Positions 18,847 to 30,740 of a stretch of 64,000 nucleotides of DNA are shown here, in pieces. Source of the DNA: Hahella sp. HN01 (GTDB lineage Bacteria; Pseudomonadota; Gammaproteobacteria; Pseudomonadales; Oleiphilaceae); contig NZ_JAHMIN010000001.1 of NCBI RefSeq assembly GCF_018986435.1, positions 252,858 through 316,857 of the forward strand. The letters are read 5' to 3'. Below the pieces are notes generated by a model. The model did not search any database. It was given only the letters and a program-made list of their open reading frames with translations, and was not told the origin of the DNA. Numbering within the stretch: position 1 is the stretch's first letter; every line of letters starts with the position of its first letter. Both the position numbers and the translations under genes were made by a program.

Positions 18847-19935
18847 ATGAGACAGTTAGCAGCCTATGGAATCGCCGTGGCAATTGGTTTGTTAGCCGCT
18901 GGCGCTTATCTCTTTTTTATGAAGCATCCGACGTCGCAGCCCCAGCCGGCATTGACTTCATTCGCCGACGCCGTTGAGCAGACGCTGCCTTCCGTCGTCA
19001 ATATCTACAGCGAAGAACCCAACCCCGCGCTGTCCGACGCTATTTGGAACAACCCCTTATTCTCCAACTACTCCAAGAATATTACGCCCCCGGAGCCCAC
19101 GTTAAGCAGACTGGGCTCCGGCGTCATCATCGATAAACAAGGGCATATCCTGACCAATTACCATGTGGTTAAGTCCACAGAACTGATCAGGATCATGCTG
19201 TCCGATGGCCGGGAAACCCCCGCAGAAATCGTAGGCCTGGACAGTGAAGCCGACCTCGCCGTACTGAAACCCAAACAGGACGGACTTCAGGCAATCCCGG
19301 TCAGCCAGTCTCAACCCCGAGTGGGAGATATCGTGCTGGCGATTGGCAACCCGTTTGGCGTCGGCCAGGCCGTGACGCAAGGCATCATAAGCGGACTGGG
19401 GCGGTCAAACCTGGGGCTCGCCACCTATGAAAACTATATTCAGACAGATGTCGCCATCAACCCAGGGAATTCCGGCGGCGCTTTGATTAACGCCAAAGGC
19501 GAGTTGGTCGGCATCGTCACCGCAGTGTTCTCAACTACAGGTGGCTACCAGGGCATTAGCTTCGCCATCCCCGCGCAGTCAGCCATGGCGATAGCTCAGG
19601 ACTTAATCCAGTACGGACGGGTGATTCGCGGATATCTGGGAGTGGAAATGCATGAGCTGGCGCGTCATGAGGCGGATTTTTTCGGCCTCACGGACACCAA
19701 TGGATTATTGATAACAGGCGTCCAGCCAGATAGCCCAGGTAGTAAAGCAGGATTAGATGCTGGCGATGTGCTTTTAATGATCAACGACATGCCCATGAGG
19801 ACGTCACAGCAAGCCAGGGACTTTGTTTCACACAACAAGCCTGGAGATCAGATCAAATTGACGGTGTTCAGGCGCGGCCAGTCCGTAAATCTGACCGCCA
19901 CCTTACAACAGCGCGCAGGTAATGAAGGGGATTAA
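18847..19935 (+). CDS. algW: AlgW/DegS-type periplasmic serine protease
   Basis: A 362-residue membrane-anchored HtrA-family protease. An N-terminal helix (about residues 5-25) holds it on the periplasmic face. The catalytic triad is His106 (TNYHVV), Asp136 (EADLAVL) and Ser209 (NPGNSGGAL). A single PDZ domain covers about 255-350, as in DegS/AlgW rather than the two-PDZ DegP. These proteases cut the anti-sigma factor RseA/MucA when the PDZ binds misfolded porin C-termini, releasing the envelope-stress sigma factor. Its position beside hisC matches Pseudomonas algW. The 3' end is only seven bases from the convergent hisC. Confidence 0.92.
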   Translation: MRQLAAYGIAVAIGLLAAGAYLFFMKHPTSQPQPALTSFADAVEQTLPSVVNIYSEEPNPALSDAIWNNPLFSNYSKNITPPEPTLSRLGSGVIIDKQGHILTNYHVVKSTELIRIMLSDGRETPAEIVGLDSEADLAVLKPKQDGLQAIPVSQSQPRVGDIVLAIGNPFGVGQAVTQGIISGLGRSNLGLATYENYIQTDVAINPGNSGGALINAKGELVGIVTAVFSTTGGYQGISFAIPAQSAMAIAQDLIQYGRVIRGYLGVEMHELARHEADFFGLTDTNGLLITGVQPDSPGSKAGLDAGDVLLMINDMPMRTSQQARDFVSHNKPGDQIKLTVFRRGQSVNLTATLQQRAGNEGD

Positions 19936-19942
19936 CCTGAGG

Positions 19943-21034
19943 TTATCCCCTTACCGACTCCAAAGCCTCTATCAGCGCCTTCAGCATTGCTTCATTTTCT
20001 TCGTGGCTTCCAACCGTCAAACGTAAGCACCCTGCCAGCTTGGGATGTCCGCCATCTAACAACTTAATCAAAACGCCGCGTTTTTTCATTTCACTGAAGA
20101 CGGACTTGGCTGGCAAGTCGACACGCACCAAAATAAAGTTCGCCTCACTAGGGTAGACTGACACGCCAGCCACCTCTTCGAGCTTGGCGCTTAACCAGCT
20201 ACGCTGCTCTCGCAGCGCTTCTGTCTGTTTCACGAACGCTGGGAAATGCCGGATAGCAGTCAGTACCGCGTTTTGCGTCAGACAGTTGATGTTGTAAGGA
20301 AGACGTACTTTATTCAGTTGCTCAATCCATTCCTGAGCGCCAAACAGCATTCCGAAACGTAGTCCCGCCAATCCAACCTTCGAGAAGGTTCGCATCACCA
20401 CAACATTGTCGTATTCGCTGGCCCAGCTCATATAATCCGCGTCGGTAAAAGCTGTGTACGCCTCATCAATCACCACCAGTCCAGGACTTAGGGCAACAAT
20501 CTGACGCAGCGTTTCATCGTCAAACAGGTTGCCTGTTGGATTGTTAGGCTGAGCAATAAAAACCAGTGCGGGCTGATGACGTTTGATTGCGTCCAGCGTC
20601 GCCTGAGCGTCTATCTGGAATTCGTCATTCAGCGGAACGCCCACATACTCTGCGCCGATGAATGTCGCAATCATTTTATACATGACGAAGCTGGGCTCAA
20701 CGGAAAGAATTGTCCGTCCCGGCCCAGCGACCGCCATAGCGAGAATCTGGATGATCTCATCCGAGCCGTTGCCGAACAGCATATCTACAGCATCAGGCAA
20801 GCTATAGAGCTCCCTTAACGCCGCTCTAATAGCGCCAGCGTCAGGGTCTGGATAGCGATTAATGGCCGCATCGCGCAAATCCGCCCCTAATTCTGCTTTT
20901 AACGCAGCGGGAAAGTCGAAAGGATTTTCCATTGCATCCAGTTTGATCAGGCCTGCGGCATCTGCAACGTGATAGGCGGAAAGCGCCTGAACTTCAGGGC
21001 GCACCCACTGGGTAATTCTGTCTTTAACGGACAT
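19943..21034 (-). CDS. hisC: Histidinol-phosphate aminotransferase
   Basis: A 363-residue class I/II PLP aminotransferase that converts imidazole-acetol phosphate and glutamate to histidinol phosphate. The PLP Lys219 lies in [15 protein letters not shown]. The N-terminal [22 protein letters not shown] and the conserved FGNGSDEII and [10 protein letters not shown] blocks identify HisC. The start is four bases after the hisD stop, with AGGAA upstream, so it is translated from the same mRNA. Last gene of the hisG-hisD-hisC group. Confidence 0.94.
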   Translation of the reverse strand: MSVKDRITQWVRPEVQALSAYHVADAAGLIKLDAMENPFDFPAALKAELGADLRDAAINRYPDPDAGAIRAALRELYSLPDAVDMLFGNGSDEIIQILAMAVAGPGRTILSVEPSFVMYKMIATFIGAEYVGVPLNDEFQIDAQATLDAIKRHQPALVFIAQPNNPTGNLFDDETLRQIVALSPGLVVIDEAYTAFTDADYMSWASEYDNVVVMRTFSKVGLAGLRFGMLFGAQEWIEQLNKVRLPYNINCLTQNAVLTAIRHFPAFVKQTEALREQRSWLSAKLEEVAGVSVYPSEANFILVRVDLPAKSVFSEMKKRGVLIKLLDGGHPKLAGCLRLTVGSHEENEAMLKALIEALESVRG

Positions 21035-21038
21035 AAGC

Positions 21039-22352
21039 CTATTCCTCGACTATGCGATACTCTGCGGATCGGGCATGGGCGGTCAGCCCTTCGCCACGCG
21101 CGAGCACCGATGCAATGCGCCCGGCGTCAGAAGCGCCGCGGCTGGAAAAATTGATCAGGGAAGAACGCTTCTGGAAATCATACACGCCCAAAGGGCTTGA
21201 GAAGCGTGCGGTGCCTGACGTCGGCAATACATGGTTCGGTCCCGCGCAATAGTCGCCTAAAGCTTCCGCCGTATAACGCCCCATAAATATGGCGCCGGCA
21301 TGCCTGATATCAGGCAACAACGCATCAGGATCAGCAACCGAAAGCTCCAAGTGCTCAGGCGCGATAAGGTTAACCACCTCAACAGCATCTTTAAGATCAG
21401 CGACTTTAATATAAGCCCCCCGCTCTTTTAAAGACACAGAAATAATATCCTTACGCTCCATACCCGGCAGCAGCTTCTCGATTGAGGCCTTCACCGCAGA
21501 CAGGCAGTTCGCGTCAGGAGAAATAAGAATCGCCTGCGCATCCTGATCGTGCTCCGCCTGAGAGAACAGATCCATAGCGATCCAGTCTGGGTCCGTACCG
21601 CCATCGCAGACCACGCAGATTTCCGAAGGGCCGGCGATCATGTCGATGCCAACGGTCCCGAACACCATACGCTTCGCCATCGCCACGTAAATATTGCCGG
21701 GACCGACAATTTTATCGACCTTGGGAACTGTTTCCGTGCCGTAAGCTAAAGCCGCCACAGCTTGCGCGCCGCCAACGGTAAACACTCGATCGACCCCCGC
21801 CACCGCCGCTGCGGCAAGCACTAATTCGTTCACTTCGCCACGCGGAGTCGGCACGGTCATAATAATAGAGCCGACTCCCGCTACTTTCGCGGGAATCGCG
21901 TTCATAAGCACGGAAGAGGGATAAGCGGCCTTGCCGCCTGGAACATAGATGCCGACGCGATCCAAGGGAACCACCTGCTGCCCCAAGACGGTCCCATCCT
22001 CCTCTTGATAGGTCCAGGAAGGCTGAGCCTGCTTTTCATGATAACGACGAATACGCTCGGCGGCGCTTTCCAGCGCGCTTTTCAACTCAGGACTAATGGA
22101 GGCGAGCGCCTGTTGCAGGCGATGATGCGGGATTTCCAAAGCGCTCATTGACGTGGCGCTCATATGATCAAAGCGATTTGTATATTCCAGCACCGCTTCA
22201 TCACCACGAAGGCGCACCTCTTTCAGCACGCTCTCCACAACGCGATTCACTTCCGCGCTATCGTCTTCCTGAAAAGCCAGCAAAGCTTCCAGCTGCGACT
22301 TAAAATCCGCCTGACTGCTATCTAATTCACGCATATCTGCAGTTCGCCTCAT
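21039..22352 (-). CDS. hisD: Histidinol dehydrogenase
   Basis: A 437-residue zinc enzyme that oxidises histidinol twice with NAD+ to give histidine. Conserved blocks include [25 protein letters not shown], the [12 protein letters not shown] segment, [25 protein letters not shown] and [10 protein letters not shown]. The ATG at 22352 gives an N-terminus of the length I expect from Pseudomonas HisD. An in-frame ATG at 22334, preceded by GAGG, is an alternative. A small 7-bp hairpin (22384-22401) lies between hisG and hisD. Confidence 0.94.
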   Translation of the reverse strand: MRRTADMRELDSSQADFKSQLEALLAFQEDDSAEVNRVVESVLKEVRLRGDEAVLEYTNRFDHMSATSMSALEIPHHRLQQALASISPELKSALESAAERIRRYHEKQAQPSWTYQEEDGTVLGQQVVPLDRVGIYVPGGKAAYPSSVLMNAIPAKVAGVGSIIMTVPTPRGEVNELVLAAAAVAGVDRVFTVGGAQAVAALAYGTETVPKVDKIVGPGNIYVAMAKRMVFGTVGIDMIAGPSEICVVCDGGTDPDWIAMDLFSQAEHDQDAQAILISPDANCLSAVKASIEKLLPGMERKDIISVSLKERGAYIKVADLKDAVEVVNLIAPEHLELSVADPDALLPDIRHAGAIFMGRYTAEALGDYCAGPNHVLPTSGTARFSSPLGVYDFQKRSSLINFSSRGASDAGRIASVLARGEGLTAHARSAEYRIVEE

Positions 22353-22410
22353 CCGCTACTTCATTAGTGTTCGCCCACGCCGACCTCTGCCCAAGCAGAG
22401 GCTCATCACA

Positions 22411-23046
22411 TCACTCAGCGCCCACCGCCTGCGCCAGTTTGTCGAGTATTGGCTGCAAACTGGCGTGTTTCATTTTCATTGAGGCGCTGTTGGCAATCAG
22501 CCTGGAGCTGATGTCGCATATCTTCTCGCGCGGCTCCAACCCGTTGGCCACGAGGGTATTGCCCGTATCGACAATATCTACAATTTCATCCGCCAGCCCC
22601 ATCAGCGGCGCCAGTTCCATACCGCCATACAACTTGATGATGTCGACCTGGATACCCTTGCCCGCGTAATAGCGCTTGGCGATGTTGACGAACTTGGTCG
22701 CCACTTTGATACGTCCCGATTTAGGCGTTGCGCCTTTCATCGCCGCCGTCATCAAACGACAGGTGGCGATTTTGAGGTCTAACGGCTCATAGAGGCCGTC
22801 ATAGCCATGCTCCATCAGCACATCCTTACCCGCCACTCCCAAATCCGCCACACCATGCTGCACGTAGGTTGGGACGTCTGTGGCGCGCAACACAACCAGC
22901 CGCACGTTGGGCTGGTTGGTGGTGAAGATCAGTTTGCGGCTTTTCTTGATATCGTCTTCCGGCTCAATACCGGCCGCCGCCAACAGCGGCAATGTGTCGT
23001 CCAGGATACGCCCCTTGGACAGGGCGATGGTGATGATCGAACTCAT
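22411..23046 (-). CDS. hisG: ATP phosphoribosyltransferase, short form
   Basis: A 211-residue catalytic subunit for the first step of histidine synthesis (ATP plus PRPP). The N-terminal [23 protein letters not shown] and the PRPP-binding [16 protein letters not shown] are diagnostic. It lacks the C-terminal regulatory domain of the roughly 300-residue long form, so it should need the HisZ regulatory subunit. No hisZ is in this window. The gene begins 29 bases after murA on the same strand. Confidence 0.94.
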   Translation of the reverse strand: MSSIITIALSKGRILDDTLPLLAAAGIEPEDDIKKSRKLIFTTNQPNVRLVVLRATDVPTYVQHGVADLGVAGKDVLMEHGYDGLYEPLDLKIATCRLMTAAMKGATPKSGRIKVATKFVNIAKRYYAGKGIQVDIIKLYGGMELAPLMGLADEIVDIVDTGNTLVANGLEPREKICDISSRLIANSASMKMKHASLQPILDKLAQAVGAE

Positions 23047-23075
23047 TACAGGATTCCGGATATTAGTGAATTGCT

Positions 23076-24607
<1,532 letters not shown>

Positions 24608-24742
24608 GCGCCCACTCCTCGTTATTCGTTAGCTGAACTAAACGAGACATTTTACCCCAAGCAGGGGCCAGGCCCAAGTTATGGATTGGAAACAATTTGC
24701 AGCGACTGCCGCAAGTTGTTTTTTGGAAGGATATTTATTTAG

Positions 24743-25075
24743 CTAGACTGACTCATCCGCCAATGGCAAAACAGTCTCCACTCCGCTAACCCGCGCAATA
24801 TCAAACATCTTGCCGGACAGGCCTGACACACTGACATTCAAGCCTTTGGCCTCAGCAGCTGCAACTAGGCGCAATAACAATGATATCAAGACGCTTTGCG
24901 CATTTTCGACGAGAGAGACATCAATACGCAGCGGCGAAGCCGCGTCGGCGGATTGCACCGCCTTTTCGCCTTCGGCCAGCAAGTCAGCCACATTAGAGAG
25001 ATCAACCGTCCCCGCAATACTGAGCGCCATCTCTCTGGATTGCGCATCCTTGGCGCAGGTCAATCTCGCCGACAT
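24743..25075 (-). CDS. mlaB: STAS-domain protein MlaB
   Basis: A 110-residue cytoplasmic STAS protein that binds the MlaF ATPase and is needed for MlaFEDB activity. The fold signature includes GTVDLSNVADLLAEGEKAV and the helix after QSVLISLLLRL. Where E. coli MlaB has Asp-Thr (Thr52) at the helix start, this protein has Gln-Ser, which keeps a hydroxyl. Its start overlaps the mlaC stop by one base (TAATG), so the two are translationally coupled. Confidence 0.88.
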   Translation of the reverse strand: MSARLTCAKDAQSREMALSIAGTVDLSNVADLLAEGEKAVQSADAASPLRIDVSLVENAQSVLISLLLRLVAAAEAKGLNVSVSGLSGKMFDIARVSGVETVLPLADESV

Positions 25076-25728
25076 TATTTCGCCTCGCCAGTCAGTTCGC
25101 CTTCTTCAATCCGGCTGGACCAGCTATCTACGACCTTGGTGATATCGCCATTGTGCACGTTAACCTGCTGCTCAAAGCGGTCTTTGAATGCTAGACCTAT
25201 ATTCACGCCGTTAACGATGACGTTCTCCAGTAACCATTTGTTGTTGCGATTCTTATACATTGAATAGATAACCGGGTACTTGTTGCCAGACGCGGAGATC
25301 ACTTCCAAATCCACGCTTGCGCGCCCTTCATCTCTTGGATTGATGGTCGCAGCCAATACGTTGACTTTGAACTCGCCACTCTCCACCAGCGCTTTGCCAT
25401 AAGCATCAAACAGACTCTTTTTGAATACTCCGACAAACTTTTCTTTCAGCTCATCACTGGCTTCTCTGCGATAACGCCCCATGACCCGCGCGGCAATCCG
25501 CTCAAAATCAACCAAATTTTGAAGCGCGCCTTCCATCACCCCATAAAACTTTTGCGGGTTCTCGTAATAAGTCTGCTTTTCTGACTGCAATTTGGTAACC
25601 AGCATTTTGGTGCTGTCCTGCACCACACTCATCACTTCCTGCTGCGCGTTGGCCTGCGCCACAACTGCAAACGCCATCATCGCCATGGCTGCAAACATGC
25701 GCCCAATATTCTTCACTGTTAACATCAT
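25075..25728 (-). CDS. mlaC: Periplasmic phospholipid-binding protein MlaC
   Basis: A 217-residue soluble periplasmic lipid carrier that shuttles phospholipids between the outer-membrane MlaA complex and the inner-membrane MlaFEDB complex. A signal peptide ends near VVAQANA. The mature protein has family landmarks: a helical N-terminal part with VDFERIAARVMGRYRREAS and the later KWLLENVIVNGVNIGLAFKDRFEQQV block. It lies 81 bases after mlaD. Confidence 0.92.
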   Translation of the reverse strand: MMLTVKNIGRMFAAMAMMAFAVVAQANAQQEVMSVVQDSTKMLVTKLQSEKQTYYENPQKFYGVMEGALQNLVDFERIAARVMGRYRREASDELKEKFVGVFKKSLFDAYGKALVESGEFKVNVLAATINPRDEGRASVDLEVISASGNKYPVIYSMYKNRNNKWLLENVIVNGVNIGLAFKDRFEQQVNVHNGDITKVVDSWSSRIEEGELTGEAK

Positions 25729-25809
25729 GTTAATTGCCCAACTATTTCTTTGCCTGACTAGTACTAACTAAAATTCACAACTTCATTTTGAATTCAGAGA
25801 TACAGCGAC

Positions 25810-26259
25810 TTACTTACTGGTTGCAAAGTCACTTATCAGTTTCTCTAAATTAAGCGCCCCCTGCGTGCTATAAAAGAAGTCCCCTTCCTTTAGGGCTTCC
25901 TCGTCTCCACCAATAGAGACATTGATATACTTCTCTCCCAAAAGGCCTGCAGTACTAATAACTGCGACACTATCCGAACTTAGATAGTTCACATCCGCAT
26001 CAATATCCATTTCCACAACAGCCTTAGACGACTTGGGATCCAGCGAAATACTGTTGACGCGCCCAATCGTGACGCCGGACAAGGACACTTTACCCCGCAC
26101 TCTCAGCCCGCCCACATCAGTAAATTCCGCATACAACTTGTAGGTATCCTGCGTCGGACTCAGTGACAGCCCACTCACTTCCAGCGCCAATAGGAACAAC
26201 GCCCCAATGCCGGCGACGATGAACGCCCCTACAGATATCTCCAGCGTACGAATCCGCAT
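25810..26259 (-). CDS. mlaD: MCE-domain protein MlaD
   Basis: A 149-residue inner-membrane-anchored MCE protein; six copies form a ring with a lipid-conducting pore in the MlaFEDB complex. The N-terminal helix (about residues 8-28) is followed by the MCE domain with GLRVRGKVSLSGVTIGRV and VVEMDIDADVNYLSSDS. I chose the ATG at 26259, because GGAG lies about 11 bases upstream and MRIRTLEISVG fits known MlaD starts. It begins right after the mlaE stop codon. Confidence 0.92.
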   Translation of the reverse strand: MRIRTLEISVGAFIVAGIGALFLLALEVSGLSLSPTQDTYKLYAEFTDVGGLRVRGKVSLSGVTIGRVNSISLDPKSSKAVVEMDIDADVNYLSSDSVAVISTAGLLGEKYINVSIGGDEEALKEGDFFYSTQGALNLEKLISDFATSK

Positions 26260-26260
26260 A

Positions 26261-27040
26261 TTAAAAATCTCCAAACATTACGGCGGTCAAAATAAAATCC
26301 AATCCAAGCACAGCTAACGATGAATACACGACGGTCTTGGTCGTCGCAGAGCTGATGCCTTCAGAAGTAGGGACCGAATCATACCCCTGAAAAACGGCGA
26401 TCCAGGTACACACGACGCCGAACACGATGCTCTTGATAATCCCGTTGAGAATGTCGTCGGAGAAGTCCACAGACGCCTGCATGTTGCTCCAGAACGAGCC
26501 TTCATAGACGCCCAGCCACTCTACTCCCACCATTTTACCGCCCCAGACGCCCACCACGCTAAATATCATGGCCAACATCGGCATCGCGATAAACCCGGCA
26601 AGCAGTCGCGGCGCAATAATCTGCCGCAATGGGTCGACCCCCATCATTTCCAGGCTGGATAATTGCTCAGTCGCCTTCATTAACCCAATTTCAGCAGTCA
26701 GCGCAGAGCCGGCGCGTCCTGCAAATAATAACGCGGTCACTACCGGCCCGAGCTCACGCACCAGCGTCAGGGCGATCATCTGGCCAATAGCCTGCTCTGA
26801 ACCATAGTCCACCAAAATATTGTAGCCCTGAAGGCCAAGCACCATGCCAATGAACAGCCCGCTAACGACAATTATCACCAGCGAGAGAACGCCAACTGAA
26901 TAAAGCTGCTTGAGCAGTAGCGGCAAGCCTTTCATCCGTGGAGCGCCCAGTAACGACCCCACCAAAAATATTCCCGCCCGACCTAGCGAGCCGAGCGAAA
27001 GCAGGGCGTTTCTACCAAGCCTTTGTAGAAAATCCAGCAT
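26261..27040 (-). CDS. mlaE: Phospholipid ABC transporter permease MlaE
   Basis: A 259-residue permease with about five or six membrane segments, forming the transmembrane core of MlaFEDB. The start is the ATG at 27040 ([17 protein letters not shown]), with AGGAG about ten bases upstream. The frame is open upstream but that part would lie inside mlaF and does not resemble MlaE. The family blocks [12 protein letters not shown]-like, LTVLRELGPV-like and [21 protein letters not shown] (the coupling helix region) are present. The 5' end overlaps mlaF by 29 bases. Confidence 0.93.
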   Translation of the reverse strand: MLDFLQRLGRNALLSLGSLGRAGIFLVGSLLGAPRMKGLPLLLKQLYSVGVLSLVIIVVSGLFIGMVLGLQGYNILVDYGSEQAIGQMIALTLVRELGPVVTALLFAGRAGSALTAEIGLMKATEQLSSLEMMGVDPLRQIIAPRLLAGFIAMPMLAMIFSVVGVWGGKMVGVEWLGVYEGSFWSNMQASVDFSDDILNGIIKSIVFGVVCTWIAVFQGYDSVPTSEGISSATTKTVVYSSLAVLGLDFILTAVMFGDF

Positions 27041-27851
27041 CCTGGTCTCCTCGTAACAAATCCTCCGCATAGTCTGTCGCGGGAAAATGGAAAGGCACAG
27101 GCCCATCCGGCAAACCATTGAGGAACTGCTTGACGAAAGCATTCCCGCTGGAGCGCAATTCTTGTGGGCTACCCTGCCCCATCACCTTACCGTCGGCGAC
27201 AATGCAAAGATGGTCCGTAATACTCAATGACTCCTGAATATCGTGAGACACAACCACACTGGTCAGCCCCAACGCATCATTGAGCAAGCGAATCAGCTGG
27301 ACAATCACCCCCATAGCAATAGGATCCTGTCCAGTAAAAGGCTCATCGTACATCACCATTTCAGGGTCCATAGAGATAGCCCGCGCCAAAGCCACGCGAC
27401 GAGCCATACCGCCAGACAACTCGCTTGGCATCAAATCACGCGCGCCGCGCAGCCCCACTGCGTGCAGCTTCATCAACACCAAGTCACGAATCATTGCTTC
27501 CGGTAGCTGAGTGTGGATCCGCAAAGGAAATGCGACATTCTCAAAGACATTGATGTCCGAAAAGAGCGCGCCGGACTGAAACAACATTCCCATACGCTCG
27601 CGCAGTTCATATAGCTCTTTGCGCTTCAGCTTCGGCACATTAAAGCCATTCACCCAAATGTCGCCTTTGTCAGGCTTCAATTGGCCGCCAATCAATTTAA
27701 GTAGAGTAGTCTTGCCCGTACCGCTGGGCCCCATGATGGTGGTGACCTTGCCTTTGGGTATATCGATGTCTACGTTATCGTAGATAAGCCTGTCGCCTCT
27801 GGCGAAGGTAAGCCCCCTGACTTCCACGTAATTGGAGGGGTTTTGCGTCAT
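27012..27851 (-). CDS. mlaF: Phospholipid ABC transporter ATPase MlaF
   Basis: A 279-residue ATPase driving the Mla pathway. Walker A is GPSGTGKTT, the signature is [14 protein letters not shown], and Walker B is [13 protein letters not shown] with a following H-loop VVVSHD. First gene of the leftward mlaFEDCB unit. It is divergent from kdsD, with about 280 bases between the starts. Confidence 0.95.
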   Translation of the reverse strand: MTQNPSNYVEVRGLTFARGDRLIYDNVDIDIPKGKVTTIMGPSGTGKTTLLKLIGGQLKPDKGDIWVNGFNVPKLKRKELYELRERMGMLFQSGALFSDINVFENVAFPLRIHTQLPEAMIRDLVLMKLHAVGLRGARDLMPSELSGGMARRVALARAISMDPEMVMYDEPFTGQDPIAMGVIVQLIRLLNDALGLTSVVVSHDIQESLSITDHLCIVADGKVMGQGSPQELRSSGNAFVKQFLNGLPDGPVPFHFPATDYAEDLLRGDQDAGFSTKAW

Positions 27852-28019
27852 CTAAAATCACCTTAATCGCCCAGTCCGCGTAAACGCCCCCTTCCTGGAA
27901 GCATTAAGTATCCTAAAAACATAACCTTACGGCGGCTTTAGCGTTTCTGCCAAAAATAGCCTAAACAGCTGCGGAATATATCAGAAGATGTTTTAACTGC
28001 CCACATCTTTCCCGGCAAG

Positions 28020-28047
28020 TTGCAGCAGTCCCCGAGCGTCGTATAAT
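28020..28047 (+). promoter_or_regulatory. Candidate sigma-70 promoter for kdsD
   Basis: TTGCAG at 28020-28025, a 16-base spacer and TATAAT at 28042-28047, followed by a GC-rich discriminator. The -10 is perfect. It lies about 90 bases before the kdsD start. Confidence 0.6.
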
Positions 28048-28135
28048 ACGCAGGCCTCGCCGCTAATGATAAATTATTATGCCTGTCTGCGGCCAAGCTG
28101 ACACTCAAACAAACCGACTCTGGAATGCTGCATTA

Positions 28136-29113
28136 ATGAGCCACCACGATCACGAATATATAAAAGCCGCCAAACGCACAATTGAAATGGAGCTTGAAGC
28201 AATTCAGGCGTTAACCAGCCGCATAGATGAGGCTTTTGTCAAAGCGTGCGACCTGATGCTTGAGTGCGAAGGCAGAGTTGTAGTGACAGGCATGGGAAAA
28301 TCAGGCCACATAGGCAATAAAATTGCCGCCACACTAGCATCAACCGGCACCCCATCTTTTTTTCTTCACCCAGGGGAAGCCAGCCACGGCGATTTGGGAA
28401 TGGTGACGCCCAAGGATGTCGTCCTGGCAATATCCAACTCAGGAAACACAGCCGAAATTGTCACCATACTCCCGCTACTTAAACGCATGGGCGTACCGCT
28501 GATCAGCATGACTGGCAACCCTGACTCCACTCTTTCCCAAATTGCAGAAGCCAACATCGACGCCAGCGTCGTCACAGAGGCCTGCCCCCTTAACTTAGCC
28601 CCCACCTCCAGCACCACAGTATGTCTCGTATTGGGGGACGCCCTGGCGATAGCATTGTTGGAGGCGCGCGGCTTTACAGCGGAAGATTTTGCATTCTCAC
28701 ACCCTGGCGGAGCCTTGGGACGCCGACTACTTCTAAAGGTTTCCGATATCATGCATACAGGCGAGTCCGTTCCTGTTGTCAAAACAGGCGCATCGCTAAG
28801 TGACTCCTTATTACAGATGTCACAGAAAGGCTTGGGCATGACTTGTATCGTGAACTCCGACGACAAGCTTCTCGGCGTATTTACTGACGGCGATTTACGC
28901 CGCACTCTAGATAAAAACATTGATATTCGAAGCTGCGCCATTGATACCGTCATGACCGCAAACTGCCGATCTGTCACCAAAGACATGCTTGCCGCAGAAG
29001 CCCTGGGCTTGATGCAGGAGAAAAAGATCAACGCCCTGCCTGTCGTTAATGCTGACAATAAAGTGATTGGGGCCTTCAATACACAGGACATGCTACGCGC
29101 AGGAGTCATTTAA
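28136..29113 (+). CDS. kdsD: Arabinose-5-phosphate isomerase
   Basis: A 325-residue KpsF/GutQ-family enzyme converting ribulose 5-phosphate to arabinose 5-phosphate for Kdo synthesis. A SIS sugar-isomerase domain (GMGKSGHIGNKIAATLASTGTPSFFLHPGEASHGDLGM region) is followed by two CBS domains. I chose the ATG at 28136; the upstream in-frame ATG at 28079 would add 19 residues not typical of the family and has no ribosome-binding site. The stop overlaps the kdsC start by one base. Confidence 0.94.
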   Translation: MSHHDHEYIKAAKRTIEMELEAIQALTSRIDEAFVKACDLMLECEGRVVVTGMGKSGHIGNKIAATLASTGTPSFFLHPGEASHGDLGMVTPKDVVLAISNSGNTAEIVTILPLLKRMGVPLISMTGNPDSTLSQIAEANIDASVVTEACPLNLAPTSSTTVCLVLGDALAIALLEARGFTAEDFAFSHPGGALGRRLLLKVSDIMHTGESVPVVKTGASLSDSLLQMSQKGLGMTCIVNSDDKLLGVFTDGDLRRTLDKNIDIRSCAIDTVMTANCRSVTKDMLAAEALGLMQEKKINALPVVNADNKVIGAFNTQDMLRAGVI

Positions 29114-29649
29114 TGTCGCCGTCTTTGACCGAGCAACAGACCCAAGCCTTACAAAAGATTAAACTCTTAGCGCTGGATGTAGACGGCGTTCTGACAGACG
29201 GAACGCTTTATTTCGGCGAATCTGGCGAGCAGTTCAAACCTTTCTCCATACTTGACGGACTCGGCGTCAAGCTGTTGCAAAACGCTGGAGTAACCGTCGC
29301 CATTATCACCGGCCGCAAGTCAGCCATGGTCGCCAAAAGAGCTGGCGACCTGGGCATTTTAGAGTTACTGCAAGGCCGCGAAGACAAACTTGTCGGACTC
29401 AATGAGATTCGAGAAAAGCTTGGTTTAGAGCTGAATGAATGCGCCTATGTCGGCGACGACCTTCCTGATCTGGCTGCCATTCGCAGTTGCGGATTTGGCG
29501 TTACTGTGCCTAACAGTCACTGGTTTGTTCGCCAACACGCCACCTACTGCACCTCAGCCCAAGGCGGCAAAGGCGCGGTCAGAGAGGTGTGCGATATGAT
29601 TCTGGCGGCGAAAGGCCTGCTCCACACCTCCTTGGAAGCCTACCTGTAA
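29113..29649 (+). CDS. kdsC: Kdo-8-phosphate phosphatase
   Basis: A 178-residue HAD-family phosphatase that releases Kdo from Kdo-8-phosphate. The nucleophile motif is LDVDGVLTDG (Asp22, Asp24), followed by IITGRKSAMV and CAYVGDDLPDLAAI, which supplies the magnesium-binding acidic pair. It is translationally coupled to kdsD and lies four bases before lptC. Confidence 0.94.
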   Translation: MSPSLTEQQTQALQKIKLLALDVDGVLTDGTLYFGESGEQFKPFSILDGLGVKLLQNAGVTVAIITGRKSAMVAKRAGDLGILELLQGREDKLVGLNEIREKLGLELNECAYVGDDLPDLAAIRSCGFGVTVPNSHWFVRQHATYCTSAQGGKGAVREVCDMILAAKGLLHTSLEAYL

Positions 29650-29653
29650 CTTC

Positions 29654-30232
29654 ATGACAGAACTCTTCAGACAATACAGCAAATGGCTCTACGCGGCTTT
29701 GGCGGCGTTTCTGGTTATTTATCTGGTCGCTTATCAGGACGAAGCAAGCGTCCCCTTCTTTGAGGAAGAACCACTCCTGAAAGACGAACCTGACGCATTT
29801 GTCATCAACGCGGTTTACACCACCTACAACAAAGAGGGCGCACTCACCAGCCGCCTGCAAAGCCAACTGGCGAAGCACTATCCCGATACAGACACCGGCG
29901 TACTGACTCGCCCCAATCTGGAGATCTTCCAGCAAGGGGAGAAAAGCTGGCATGTGGAGTCTCTGGAAGGCGAACTGCTGATCAAGCAGGACACTCTGAA
30001 ACTGCGTGGAGACGTGGAAGTAAATGGAGCCTCCAACGACGGCGCGCCGATTCTCATGCAAACGCAAGCGCTCGACTACAACAACAAGTCACGCTTTATC
30101 AGCACCGATCAACCCGTTAAGATAACTTCAAATATCAATCAGTTAACCGCTGTCGGAATGGAGGCGGACATTGATAAAAAGCTTATTGTATTACTTTCTC
30201 AGGTAACCGGCGTTTATGCACAACCCAAATAA
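29654..30232 (+). CDS. lptC: LPS export protein LptC
   Basis: A 192-residue bitopic inner-membrane protein. One N-terminal helix (LYAALAAFLVIYLVAY) anchors a periplasmic beta-jellyroll that receives LPS from LptB2FG and passes it to LptA. The LSRPNLEIF-like block (here VLTRPNLEIFQQGEKSWHVES) is typical. It overlaps lptA by 17 bases. Confidence 0.9.
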   Translation: MTELFRQYSKWLYAALAAFLVIYLVAYQDEASVPFFEEEPLLKDEPDAFVINAVYTTYNKEGALTSRLQSQLAKHYPDTDTGVLTRPNLEIFQQGEKSWHVESLEGELLIKQDTLKLRGDVEVNGASNDGAPILMQTQALDYNNKSRFISTDQPVKITSNINQLTAVGMEADIDKKLIVLLSQVTGVYAQPK

Positions 30233-30740
30233 ACTATTCACCGCGGCGCTGTTATTGGGCCTTATTTTCGCCCCGCTTAGCCATGCATTGGACCTTCTTA
30301 ACGGCAGTGACGAACCGGTGCGCATCAAAGCGGGACGCTGGGAGAGAGACGGCCAGAAAGGCATCGACACCTATATCGGCAATGTCGTTATTACCCAGGG
30401 CAAATCCAGCATCGAGGCGGACAAAGTCATTTTATACACCGACGACAATGGCATCAGCCGCTTCCAGGCGACCGGCAAACCCGCTCATTTAGTGCAGTTT
30501 GACCAAGAAAAACAAACTGAAACTCACGCTTACGCAGAAAACATGGACTATGACCGCAGCCAGAGTAAAGTCGTTATGCGTAACCATGCACGCATTCTTC
30601 AGGACAACAGCTCAGTGGAAGGCGAAGAAATTATTTATTTCACAGACAAGCGTTTAGTCACGGCAAAGGGAGCCTCATCGGGCAATCAAACCGAGCAGGT
30701 TGAAATTATCTATCATCCGCCCAAATCTAATAAACAATGA
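30216..30740 (+). CDS. lptA: LPS transport periplasmic protein LptA
   Basis: A 174-residue periplasmic protein that oligomerises into the LPS bridge between LptC and LptD. A signal peptide ends near APLSHA. The OstA-like core includes [22 protein letters not shown] and [19 protein letters not shown]. It overlaps both neighbours, and its stop shares bases with the lptB start. Confidence 0.92.
   Translation: MHNPNKLFTAALLLGLIFAPLSHALDLLNGSDEPVRIKAGRWERDGQKGIDTYIGNVVITQGKSSIEADKVILYTDDNGISRFQATGKPAHLVQFDQEKQTETHAYAENMDYDRSQSKVVMRNHARILQDNSSVEGEEIIYFTDKRLVTAKGASSGNQTEQVEIIYHPPKSNKQ

Noticed and set aside
22384-22401. 7-bp hairpin between hisG and hisD
   Set aside because: The stem is short, has no U-run, and lies within an operon. 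It is not strong enough to call an attenuator or terminator.
26274-26274. Longer starts for mlaD and mlaE
   Set aside because: The extra residues lie inside the upstream gene, do not match family N-termini, and good ribosome-binding sites exist at the internal starts used here.
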